20,573 bases of DNA from Acidobacteriota bacterium (GTDB taxonomy: Bacteria; Acidobacteriota; Thermoanaerobaculia; UBA5066): NCBI GenBank assembly GCA_016789625.1, contig JAEUQS010000724.1:1-20573 (forward strand), in the 5' to 3' direction. Positions 7,201 to 19,721 of the stretch are shown piece after piece; the stretch's first letter is position 1; each line of letters begins with the position of its first letter. A program made the position numbers and the translations under genes. The notes beneath the pieces were generated by a model, which had not been told where the DNA came from, searched no databases, and saw nothing but the letters and a program-made list of their open reading frames with translations.

Positions 7201-8861
7201 TCCAGCGCTCCGGCGAGCACCTCCTCGGCCTCATCGACGACGTGCTGTCGCTCTCGAAGATCGAGGCGCGGAGCTTCACGCGCGTGGACCGTCCGTTCGA
7301 TCTCCACGAGCTGCTGGCGGCCGTGCAGTCCATCGTGCGCGTGCGGGCGGACGCCAAGGATCTCGAGCTGGCCTTCGAGCTCGGCAGCTCCTTTCCGCGC
7401 ACCGTGAACGCGGACGCCGGCAAGCTGCGCCAGGTGCTCATCAACCTCCTCGGCAACGCGGTGAAGTTCACGGAGCGCGGCCGCGTGACGCTCCGCGCGC
7501 GCTGGACGAACGGCCGCGCCACGTTCGAGATCGAGGACACGGGTCCGGGCATCTCCGAGGAGGAGCTGGGCAAGCTGTTCCGCGCGTTCAGCCAGACGGA
7601 GTCCGGCCTGAGCGCCAAGGAAGGCACGGGCCTCGGGCTCGTGATCAGCCGGCAGATCGTGAGGCTGATGGGCGGGGACGTCTCGGTGAAGAGCACCGTG
7701 GGCGTGGGCACGACGTTCACGTTCGACGTGGAGCTGCCCGCGTCCGAGGCCGCCATCGCGCCCCGGAAGAGGCGGAAGGTGCTCTCCCTCGCTCCCGATC
7801 AGCCGGCGCTCCGGATTCTCGTGGTGGACGACACACCCGAGAACCGGCTGCTCCTGATGCGGCTCCTCGGCGACGCGGGCTTCGATGTGCGGGAGGCCGT
7901 GAACGGCGCGGACGCGATCGCGGCGTGGGAGACGTGGAAGCCACACCTCGTATTCATGGACATGCGGATGCCGGTGATGGACGGGCGCGAGGCGACGGCG
8001 CGGATCCGGGAACGCGAGAAGGCGGAGGGCGAAAGCCCGACACCCATCGTGGCGCTCACGGCCAGCGCGCTCGAGCACGAGCGGGAGGAGCTGGCGTCGA
8101 GCGGCGTGAGCGGCTTCCTGCCCAAGCCGTTCGTGGTGGACGACCTCTTCGCCGCGCTCGCGCAGCACACGGGCGTGCGCTATCGCTACGCCGACGACGC
8201 GGATCCGTCGGGACCGCTGCCGGCCGCGCTGCCGGGAGTCGACACCGCCGCGGGACTGCGCCGCGCGTCGGGCAACGCGCTCCTCTACCGCCAGCTTCTC
8301 GGACAGGCCGTCCGCGAGCTGGGGGGCGCGGTGCCTCGGATCGAGGCGCTGCTGGCGCAGGGAGGGGCTGGAGCGGGAGATCTGATCCACACGCTGAAGG
8401 GCAGCTCGGCGACGCTGGGGATGCGCCGGGTCGCGGAGGAGCTCGGCGCATTGGAGGAAAGTCTTCGGAAGAGTCCGGAGAGCCGGCCGGAGCTCTTGCC
8501 GCTCGCGGCCGCGATCGAGGAGGTGCGCACCGGTTGCGAGGATCTGCTCGTCGTCGTGGCGACTGCGCCTGCCGTCGCGTCTTCGGGTCCAGTAGATGCC
8601 GGCCGTGCGAAAGAGGCACTCGAAATCGCGGGCCGCCTGCGGGGCCTTCTCGAGGAAGGCAGCCTCGACGCCCCCACGGAGGTCGCCAGGCTGAAAGCCG
8701 TCCTCGGGGAGCAGCTCGCGGACCTCGTCTCGCAGCTCGAGGATGCCGCCTCACGCCTCGACGTTCCTGCGGCGCTCGCGGTGCTGTCGGAGCTCGAGGC
8801 TCGAGCGCTTCCCGGTCAGAGGAGCGCACCGCGCAGCACCACGGCCGCGACGGTGAAGTAG
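4281..8861 (+). CDS. Hybrid sensor histidine kinase: double propeller, Y_Y_Y, HisKA, HATPase, receiver, HPt
   Basis: A membrane-anchored sensor with all phosphorelay modules in one 1526-residue chain. Residues 1-23 form a signal peptide ending AHA before KERF; about 120 Pro-rich residues follow. Thirteen blades with (L/V)W motifs run from W168 to W668 and alternate with DG-SF and GL motifs, as in the two propellers of 'regulator propeller' sensors. A Y_Y_Y domain (about 805-868), one membrane helix (about 876-897) and a short coiled coil lead to HisKA (MSHELRTPL, H941). The HATPase has NAVKFTERG, DTGPGI and GTGLGL; the receiver carries D1227; the HPt has HTLKGSSATLG with H1370. A final helical stretch of about 100 residues resembles an HPt extension. 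GTG 4281 was chosen because it starts the signal peptide, although no good ribosome binding site precedes it. The ligand is probably extracytoplasmic; its identity is unknown. The 3' end overlaps the convergent mgtE by 46 bases. Confidence 0.9.
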   Translation: MRTRLGPGLICIGLLCLAPLAHAKERFRATPPTVSELDAAGEKTVRGLLTSTPVPPLRTTPSTAVNEIPASEPVRSRLVLPFAVLTPGENGLPAPVSFTPPREGTSVQHGRTLEAPKVSRPSLPRPVDASPLARRDNALADLGYLDVAQGMLSAYPNAMLEDRRGFLWMTSWGGGLSRYDGTSFLHFTPKQGLPTDKVQALCEDRNGILWIGSSLGLIRWDGTSFTGYTTKQGLAGDNVGQIVEDRKGNLWMSTDKGLCRFDGTSFTTYGKEYGFGDDGIFWILETKDGSALWLATGSGVLRFDGRSFTKMSKENGLPSDGFTALAQDETGALWLSGPAGVSRLQGDALTHFGRAQGLPGEEILQMQIDRGGSLWLSTRRGVVQVKRTAGEVDAFLHLSEEQGLSHYRTAFTFEDRAGFVWIGTIGAGLCRYRQDSFRHVTGKEGLSDQRIWRIAEARDGSNVWLATDKGVNGYDGHSFTHLPVLSPTGKDQIHSVYVAKDGTLWIGTATAGIYHYDGARLTHVVPEDGASFGRVWSFAEDSEGGLWIGSATGAVRWDGTFFTRPSELQNSAFYDLTAGPDGAVWFARRKGGVLRLSGRSLTRLDPAGPIGKAEVNRLYFDPHGRLWIGTRTGIAVHDGGQLFFIDEDDGLSNPLVFSLSPDSLGSVWAATEKGLNRVTLGPGKDAVPRVDAYGTEEGLKAADFNQGTGLWDSHGRGYWGTGKALCMLAAVPPLTALPAPPPVQLVGLDLRKEPVDWAELASKPKDGPFKDVVFQGVVPFLNLPEGLDLPHDVADIGFHVSAVDWGHAHRIEYQSMLANGRGADWGPASRERTATYTNLPPGSYVFRARARIGTGDWGPAVDLAFRVLPPWWLTVWAKALWSVLGLAAVAGLVKLRVRSLEKRRAELETLVEVRTAELEREKERALDASRAKSLFLANMSHELRTPLNAVLGFAQLLNRSSDLSRRHQEELGIIQRSGEHLLGLIDDVLSLSKIEARSFTRVDRPFDLHELLAAVQSIVRVRADAKDLELAFELGSSFPRTVNADAGKLRQVLINLLGNAVKFTERGRVTLRARWTNGRATFEIEDTGPGISEEELGKLFRAFSQTESGLSAKEGTGLGLVISRQIVRLMGGDVSVKSTVGVGTTFTFDVELPASEAAIAPRKRRKVLSLAPDQPALRILVVDDTPENRLLLMRLLGDAGFDVREAVNGADAIAAWETWKPHLVFMDMRMPVMDGREATARIREREKAEGESPTPIVALTASALEHEREELASSGVSGFLPKPFVVDDLFAALAQHTGVRYRYADDADPSGPLPAALPGVDTAAGLRRASGNALLYRQLLGQAVRELGGAVPRIEALLAQGGAGAGDLIHTLKGSSATLGMRRVAEELGALEESLRKSPESRPELLPLAAAIEEVRTGCEDLLVVVATAPAVASSGPVDAGRAKEALEIAGRLRGLLEEGSLDAPTEVARLKAVLGEQLADLVSQLEDAASRLDVPAALAVLSELEARALPGQRSAPRSTTAATVK

Positions 8862-10210
8862 ATGATGAGCCCCGAGACGTCGACGAGCGTCGCGACGAAC
8901 GGGGCCGAGGCGCTGGCGGGGTCGAAGCCGAGCCTGCGGATGAGGAACGGCAGCATCGAGCCCGCGATGGTCCCCCACAGGACGACCCCGACGAGGCTGA
9001 TCGAGACCGTCGTCGCGATGAGGAGGTAGTGGGGACCGTAGGTGTGGAACAGGCCCTCCCACACCGCGATCCGGACGAAGCCGATGACGGCGAGGAGCGC
9101 TCCGAGCGCGAGGCCCGCCATCGCTTCGCGGCGGATCACGCGCCACCAGTCCTTGAGCCCCACCTCGCCCAGCGCCATCGCGCGGATGACGAGCGTCGTC
9201 GCCTGGCCGCCCGAGTTGCCGCCGCTGGAGATGATCAGGGGCACGAAGAGCGCCAGAACCACGGCCTTCGCGATCTCCTCCTCGAAGTGGCCCATCGCGC
9301 TCGCGGTGAGCATCTCGCCGATGAAGAGGGCCGAGAGCCAGCCGGCGCGCTTCTTCACCATCGCGGGGAGCCCGGTTCCCAGGTAGGGCGTACCGAGGGC
9401 CTCCATGCCGCCGACCTTCTGGATGTCCTCGGTGGCCGCGTTGCGGACGACGTCGATGATGTCGTCCACCGTGACGATGCCCTTGATGCGGCCCTCCCGA
9501 TCGACGACGGGCACCGCCTGCAGATTGTGCTGGGCGATGATTCGGGCGACCCCCTCCTCGTCGAGATCCTCGGGCACCGAGATGACGTCGCGCTCCATCA
9601 CATCCGACAGGGCGCGATCCCCCGGCGCGCGAAAGAGGTCCCGGAAGGAGACGACCCCCACGAGCCGCTGGCCCGTGTCCACGACGTACGCGTTGTAGAT
9701 GGTCTCGAGCTGCTCCTGGGCCTGGCGCCTCAGGTAGCGAACGGCCTCCTCCACGGTCATCTCGGGCCGCAGCCGCGCGAACCGCGTACTCATGAGCCCG
9801 CCGGCCACGTCCTCGGCGTAAACGAGGAGAGCGGAAACCTCGTGCCGGGCCACCTCGTCGAGGAGGGCGAGCAGCTCGGCACGGCGGTCTGCCTCCTCGA
9901 CCGTCTGGATCAGGTCGGCGGCATCGTCGGGCGGAAGCACCCGCATCCAGAGCCGGCGCTCGGCCGCGGGCATGCTCTCGAGAAGCTGGGCCTGATCGGC
10001 CGCGGAGAGCTCCAGGAAGAACTCGTCGGCATCGGCCCTCTCGAGGAGCCTGAACCCCTCCAGCCTCTCCGCCGGAAGGAGCAGGCTCCAGGCGTCGCGG
10101 AGCTCGACCGGCGTGAGAACGGCCGTACTGGCGGTCACGCCGGGCGGCAAGCAATCGTCGAGCCGTGAGGGCGCCGGCCGCCGGAGCGGCCTCGGCCGGC
10201 GGGCGCGCAC
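8816..10210 (-). CDS. mgtE: MgtE-type magnesium channel/transporter
   Basis: Mg2+ channel of the inner membrane. The 464-residue protein has the complete family layout. The helical MgtE N domain (about residues 37-135) is followed by two CBS domains (about 145-265, including YVVDTGQRLVGVVSFRDLF and VPVVDREGRIKGIVTVDDI). The membrane domain begins near 290 with the signature IISSGGNSGGQA (about 325-337). D444 in ATLVDVSGLI probably corresponds to the pore aspartate of characterised MgtE. In studied members the cytoplasmic domains bind Mg2+ and close the channel when it is abundant. GTG 10210 begins 12 bases after the upstream kinase stop; GTG 10138 would give a start closer to the conserved domain, and neither has a clear ribosome binding site. 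It is the last gene of the kinase operon, so its expression is probably tied to them. Confidence 0.92.
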   Translation of the reverse strand: MRARRPRPLRRPAPSRLDDCLPPGVTASTAVLTPVELRDAWSLLLPAERLEGFRLLERADADEFFLELSAADQAQLLESMPAAERRLWMRVLPPDDAADLIQTVEEADRRAELLALLDEVARHEVSALLVYAEDVAGGLMSTRFARLRPEMTVEEAVRYLRRQAQEQLETIYNAYVVDTGQRLVGVVSFRDLFRAPGDRALSDVMERDVISVPEDLDEEGVARIIAQHNLQAVPVVDREGRIKGIVTVDDIIDVVRNAATEDIQKVGGMEALGTPYLGTGLPAMVKKRAGWLSALFIGEMLTASAMGHFEEEIAKAVVLALFVPLIISSGGNSGGQATTLVIRAMALGEVGLKDWWRVIRREAMAGLALGALLAVIGFVRIAVWEGLFHTYGPHYLLIATTVSISLVGVVLWGTIAGSMLPFLIRRLGFDPASASAPFVATLVDVSGLIIYFTVAAVVLRGALL

Positions 10211-10222
10211 CGAGGGGAAGCG

Positions 10223-12739
10223 CTACTCCGGCTTGCGGATCAGCGCGTGCAGCCGGTCGAAGTCGACGGGCTTGGCAATGTGGTCATCGAACCCGGCTTC
10301 CAGCGCCCGCGCCCGCGCCTCGGCCCCCGAGTGCCCTGTGAGCGCCACGAGCGTGATGCACGGCCCCAGAGCCTCGCGCAGCCGGCGCGCCACCTCGTGG
10401 CCGTCCACGTCCGGGAGGCCGAGGTCCACGAGGGCCACGTCCGGACGCTCTCTCACCGCGATCTCGACGCCTTCCGTCCCGCTCCCCGAAACCGCCACCT
10501 GGTGCCCGTCGAGCTCCAGCAGCTCCTTGAGGGCCTCCCGCGTGTCGGCGCTGTCCTCGATGAGGAGAACGCGCCGGCCGCCCGCTGCGGGCGGTGCGGC
10601 CGCGGTCGAGGCGCCGGGTTCGGGAGCCGCCGGCACCGGAGCGGGGATTCGCGCCGAGGACGGGGGCCTCCTCCGGAAGCGCGCCGCGCGCGTCAGCTCC
10701 CCGGCCGTGCGGATGAGGTCGGCGGGCTCCAGCGGCTTCACGAGGTGCGCGTCGAAGCCCGCCGCGAGGGCCAGGTTCCGCTCCTCCTCACGGGCGTACG
10801 CGGTGACCGCCAGCGCCGGAACGGCGGCGGCGTTCGAGGAGCGCACGCTGCGGATGAGCGCGATGCCGTCGGCCACGGGCATGCCGATGTCGCTCACGAG
10901 AAGATCGTAGGGCTCGTCGCGGACGCGCTGGAGGGCTTCCTCCGTGGAGCCCGCCGTTTCCACGTGCGCTCCCGCCCCGCGCAGGATCTCGCGGAGAACC
11001 TCGCGGGCGTCGGGCTCGTCGTCGACGACGAGGATCGAGATCCCTTCGAGCGTGGGCTGCCCCGCATCGAAGCTGCGCGCCGACGGACCCTCCGCGAGCA
11101 CGGGACGCGAAAGGCGCGGCCCGGGAGGCAGCACCGGCAACGAGACCGTGAACGTCGCCCCCTTGTCGAGCCCGGGGCTCTCGACGGAGACGCCCCCGCC
11201 GTGCAGCTCGGCGATGTGCCGCACGAGCGCGAGCCCGATGCCCAGACCTCCCTGCGAGCGCGTGGTGGAGCTGTCGGCCTGCCGGAACCGGTCGAACACG
11301 TGCTTGATGAACGCTGGGCTGATGCCGCGCCCGTCGTCCTTCACCGTGATGCGGAGCCGCTCGGCGGGCCGCTCCAGCCGGACCTCGACCCGGCCCCCTT
11401 TGGGCGTGAACTTGAGCGCGTTCGTCACGAGGTTCCACACCACCTGCTGGAGGCGGTCCGCGTCGCCGGCCATGGGCGCCATCTCCTCGACCTCGGGAGC
11501 GATGTGGAGCGTCAGCGCGATGCCCTTGGCCTCGGCCGCGGGGAGCATGGCGTCGAGCACGGCCCGCGCGACCGACGCCGGCACCACCTCGCCGGGATCC
11601 AGGCTGAGCTTGCCCGCGATGATGCGCGAGACGTCGAGGAGATCCTCGATGAGCCGGGCCTGCACCTTCACGGTGCGCTCGATGACGGCGAGGCCGTGCG
11701 CGAGCTGGCCGGCCGAAGGGGGTCCCTTCGTGCCCTTGAGGAGCCGCACCCAGCCCAGGATCGCGGTGAGCGGTGTGCGCAGCTCGTGCGAAAGCGTCGT
11801 GAGGAACTCGTCCTTCAGGCGGTTGGCCTCGCGCGCCTCGCCGATGAGCGTGTTCTCGAGCGCGATCGAGGTGACCTGCGCGAGCTGCGTGAGAAGGCTT
11901 TCGTCCTCGGCGCTGAACGTTCTGGGGGAGCCGCCGGCCACGGCCAGCCAGCCCATGTTGCGGCCGTCGCGTCCCGTGAGCGGGGCCGCGAGGCGCGACC
12001 GCGCCGCGCGCTGCGGACCGGTGCCTCCGGCCGGCTCTTCTGCCGAGAAGCGCGCGGGCTTCTGCTCCGCGGGGAGGCTCCCCGTGAACGCGGCCGCCTC
12101 CTCGAGCGCGCGCCTCCGGTCGTGAGGCCCCGCGTCGGCGAGCGACACCGCCGACATGATCCGCATCGTCCCCGGCTCGAGATACGCGAGCGTGACGGCC
12201 TCGTCGGCGCCCACGAGCTCGCGCGAGAAGGAGGTCGCGACGTCCAGCATCTCCGTGAGCGTGAGCGCGCCGTTGATCGCGAGGGACGCGCGGGACAGCT
12301 GGTGGAGCTGCTCGGCGCGGCGCCTCAGCGCCTCGGCCTGGCGGCTGATCTGCCGGGCCTTCTTGAAGAGGTCGAGGAAGACCCCCACCTTGGATCGCAA
12401 CACCTCGGCCCGGACGGGTGTCGTGATGAAGTCCACGGCTCCCAGCGCATAGCCGGTGGCCGAGAACTCCACGTCGTCGAGGGCGGTGAGAAAGATGATG
12501 GGTGTGTGCTCCGAGCTGGGCCGCTGACGGATCAGCCCGGCCGTCTCGAAGCCGTCCATGTCGGGCATGCGGACGTCGAGGAGGATCACCGCGAACTCGC
12601 GGTTCAGGACGAGCCGCAGCGCCTCGCGGCCCGAACGCGCCGTGACGACGTCCTCGGCGAGCCCCTCCAGCACCGCGGAGAGCGTCATGAGCTTCTCCGG
12701 GCTGTCGTCGACGAGGAGGATGCTCGCCCGGGTCGTCAT
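10223..12739 (-). CDS. Hybrid histidine kinase: REC-GAF-HisKA-HATPase-REC-REC
   Basis: A soluble 838-residue kinase with no membrane segment. The first receiver (residues 5-120) has D55 in ILLDVRMPDMDG, but T107 (FITTPVR) stands where the conserved lysine is expected. A short coiled coil and a GAF-like domain (about 145-295) follow. HisKA has LSHELRTPL with H318; the HATPase shows NALKFTPKGG, DDGRGI and GIGLALVR. Two C-terminal receivers carry D617 (VSDIGMPVADG) and D772 (LVDLGLPDVDG), both with the KP motif, joined by a Pro/Ala linker. ATG 12739 has GAAGG six bases upstream and lies seven bases after the stop of the giant HAMP kinase, and mgtE starts 12 bases after its own stop. It has no HPt and no DNA-binding domain. 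The first receiver may let it take input from another kinase, possibly the one encoded just upstream (inference). Confidence 0.92.
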   Translation of the reverse strand: MTTRASILLVDDSPEKLMTLSAVLEGLAEDVVTARSGREALRLVLNREFAVILLDVRMPDMDGFETAGLIRQRPSSEHTPIIFLTALDDVEFSATGYALGAVDFITTPVRAEVLRSKVGVFLDLFKKARQISRQAEALRRRAEQLHQLSRASLAINGALTLTEMLDVATSFSRELVGADEAVTLAYLEPGTMRIMSAVSLADAGPHDRRRALEEAAAFTGSLPAEQKPARFSAEEPAGGTGPQRAARSRLAAPLTGRDGRNMGWLAVAGGSPRTFSAEDESLLTQLAQVTSIALENTLIGEAREANRLKDEFLTTLSHELRTPLTAILGWVRLLKGTKGPPSAGQLAHGLAVIERTVKVQARLIEDLLDVSRIIAGKLSLDPGEVVPASVARAVLDAMLPAAEAKGIALTLHIAPEVEEMAPMAGDADRLQQVVWNLVTNALKFTPKGGRVEVRLERPAERLRITVKDDGRGISPAFIKHVFDRFRQADSSTTRSQGGLGIGLALVRHIAELHGGGVSVESPGLDKGATFTVSLPVLPPGPRLSRPVLAEGPSARSFDAGQPTLEGISILVVDDEPDAREVLREILRGAGAHVETAGSTEEALQRVRDEPYDLLVSDIGMPVADGIALIRSVRSSNAAAVPALAVTAYAREEERNLALAAGFDAHLVKPLEPADLIRTAGELTRAARFRRRPPSSARIPAPVPAAPEPGASTAAAPPAAGGRRVLLIEDSADTREALKELLELDGHQVAVSGSGTEGVEIAVRERPDVALVDLGLPDVDGHEVARRLREALGPCITLVALTGHSGAEARARALEAGFDDHIAKPVDFDRLHALIRKPE

Positions 12740-12746
12740 GGCACCT

Positions 12747-18506
<5,760 letters not shown>

Positions 18507-18549
18507 GGTTCCTCCCAACGATGCGGCGAATCACAGCGGCACGATTCGA

Positions 18550-18575
18550 GACGGCTCTTCCGTGACGACTCTTCC
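18550..18575. repeat. Two 12-bp direct repeats upstream of the HAMP kinase
   Basis: GACGGCTCTTCC (18550-18561) and GACGACTCTTCC (18564-18575) differ at one of twelve positions and start 14 bases apart. They lie 44-69 bases upstream of the ATG at 18506, downstream of the candidate promoter. They could be a binding site for a regulator or chance similarity in a short region. Confidence 0.3.
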
Positions 18576-18619
18576 AAAGACCGACTCCGCAGGGACCGGG
18601 AAACCAATCGGAGGGGCGG

Positions 18620-18648
18620 ACAGTACGTTCGTGCGCAGCTGATTTCAA
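18620..18648 (-). promoter_or_regulatory. Candidate sigma-70-like promoter of the HAMP-kinase/mgtE operon
   Basis: On the minus strand TTGAAA (18648-18643, five of six matches to the -35 consensus) and TACTGT (18625-18620, three of six) are 17 bases apart. This would start transcription near 18612 and give a leader of about 105 bases before ATG 18506. The -10 match is weak, so this is a tentative call. Confidence 0.35.
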
Positions 18649-18694
18649 GGCTTCCGGAGCGTTTCGGCGGCGTTTACGCGGTGGCGAAAGATCC

Positions 18695-18722
18695 TGGCAG
18701 GACGCTTGCGACGCCCCTGCCA
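18695..18722. promoter_or_regulatory. Perfect 7-bp dyad overlapping the start codon of the flavin protein gene
   Basis: TGGCAGG (18695-18701) and CCTGCCA (18716-18722) are exact inverse complements around a 14-base spacer, and the second arm includes the A of ATG 18722. The half-site centres are 21 bases apart, about two helical turns, as for a dimeric repressor operator. In RNA the same sequence could form a hairpin that hides the start. No purine-rich ribosome binding site is visible here, so regulation at the start is plausible. Confidence 0.4.
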
Positions 18723-19258
18723 TGAAGAAAGACGTGATTCCCGGCGAGCCCACCCTGCGCGACGAAGCGCTCGACCGCATCAAGGCCCTCCTCGCGGACA
18801 TGGACGTCGCGATGCTCACCACGGAGTCGTCCGATGCCGAGCTGCGCAGCCGGCCCATGACCCTCGAGAAGCGCGAGTTCGACGGCGAGCTCTACTTTCT
18901 GGCGTCGAGCTCGATGACGGCCCGCAAGGACATCGCTGCGTTCCCGCGCGTGAACGTGTCCTGCACGGACTCGAAGAACCACCGCTATCTCGCGCTCTCC
19001 GGGGATGCCGAATGGCTCGACGACCGCGAGCGAATCCGCGCGATGTGGCGCACGTGGTACAGCGCGTTCTTCCCGGGCGGACCCGAGGATCCCGGGCTCG
19101 GCCTCATCCGCATCCGGGTGACCTGGGCCGAGTACTGGGACTCGCCGGGTACGATGGCTCTCGTGTGGAGCCTCGCCAAGTCGGTCGTCACCGGGGGGCA
19201 CCCCGAGACCGCAACCGAGCACCACGGTTCCGTGCGGCTCGACGGGACGCCGGTGTGA
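18722..19258 (+). CDS. Pyridoxamine 5'-phosphate oxidase-like flavin-binding protein (general stress protein 26 type)
   Basis: A soluble 178-residue protein with the split-barrel layout of the PNPOx-like family. It begins with a helix containing RIKALLADMDVAMLTT, continues with strands such as RSRPMTLEKREFDGELYFL, and then has SSSMTARKDIAAFPRVNVSC and YLALSGDAEWLDD, the typical phosphate and flavin contact region. EYWDSPGTMALV is the conserved C-terminal segment of COG3871-type stress proteins. The family binds FMN, F420 or heme; the exact cofactor is not visible here. It is not the vitamin B6 enzyme itself, judging by the short form. ATG 18722 has no evident ribosome binding site and lies within a dyad. 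It is divergent from the HAMP kinase and its stop overlaps the GTG of the tspO-like gene, so the two are probably one operon. Confidence 0.85.
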   Translation: MKKDVIPGEPTLRDEALDRIKALLADMDVAMLTTESSDAELRSRPMTLEKREFDGELYFLASSSMTARKDIAAFPRVNVSCTDSKNHRYLALSGDAEWLDDRERIRAMWRTWYSAFFPGGPEDPGLGLIRIRVTWAEYWDSPGTMALVWSLAKSVVTGGHPETATEHHGSVRLDGTPV

Positions 19259-19718
19259 ATCCGCTCCAGAGCGGCCTCGCTCTCGCGGGGTTCGTGCTGT
19301 TGTCGTTTCTGGGTGCCCTTCCGGGCATCTTTTTCAGACCGGGTGCCTTTTCAACGCGCTCGAGAAGCCTTCGTGGAACCCGCCGGCCTTCGTGTTCGGC
19401 CCCGTCTGGACGCTGCTCTACACGGCGATGGGCGTCGCGATCTGGCTCGTATGGAGGGCCGGGGCGCTCGACAGGACGACGGCCCTGCTCTTCGGCGCGC
19501 AGCTTCTGCTCAACGCCTTGTGGACCGTCATCTTCTTCGGCCTCGACCGGCCCGGTCTCGCCGTCCTCGACATCGTCCTGCTTCTCGCGCTGATCGTCGT
19601 CGTGGCCCTGCGCTTCCACGCGCGGGTGCCGCTCGCGGGCTGGCTCTTCGCGCCTTACGCGGCGTGGGTCGCCTTCGCGACCGCGCTCAACGTCTCGATC
19701 TGGCGCCTCAACTCCTGA
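19255..19718 (+). pseudogene. tspO: TspO/MBR-family membrane protein, frame broken by one missing base
   Basis: TspO proteins are five-helix membrane proteins that bind porphyrins and other hydrophobic ligands. The first helix is encoded from GTG 19255 (NPLQSGLALAGFVLLSFLGA, then PGIFFRPGAF). The rest is in another frame: FNALEKPSWNPPAF, then VFGPVWTLLYTAMGVA, and the C-terminal PYAAWVAFATALNVSIW up to TGA 19716. One extra T in the T4 run at 19348-19351 would join the two into a continuous 154-residue TspO (RPGAFFNALEKPSW). Without it the first frame runs to a stop at 19593. Since all conserved motifs are intact, a very recent mutation, a sequencing error in the homopolymer or frameshifting are all possible. 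The GTG overlaps the stop of the flavin protein gene (GTGA). Confidence 0.85.
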
Positions 19719-19721
19719 TTC

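Noticed and set aside
3801..8390. A 1529-codon open frame on the minus strand opposite the propeller kinase
   Set aside because: It is Arg/His/Glu-rich with no recognisable motif, fully antisense to a well-supported kinase, and crosses the NYN gene.
5156..10168. A 1670-codon plus-strand open frame over the propeller kinase and mgtE
   Set aside because: It is in a different frame from the kinase and antisense to mgtE. The sequence is low-complexity Arg/Gly/Ala, as expected for GC-driven open frames.
18507..18518. TTG start at 18518 for the HAMP kinase
   Set aside because: The codons TTG GGA GGA ACC are the ribosome binding site (GGGAGG) of ATG 18506, so the ATG is the better start.
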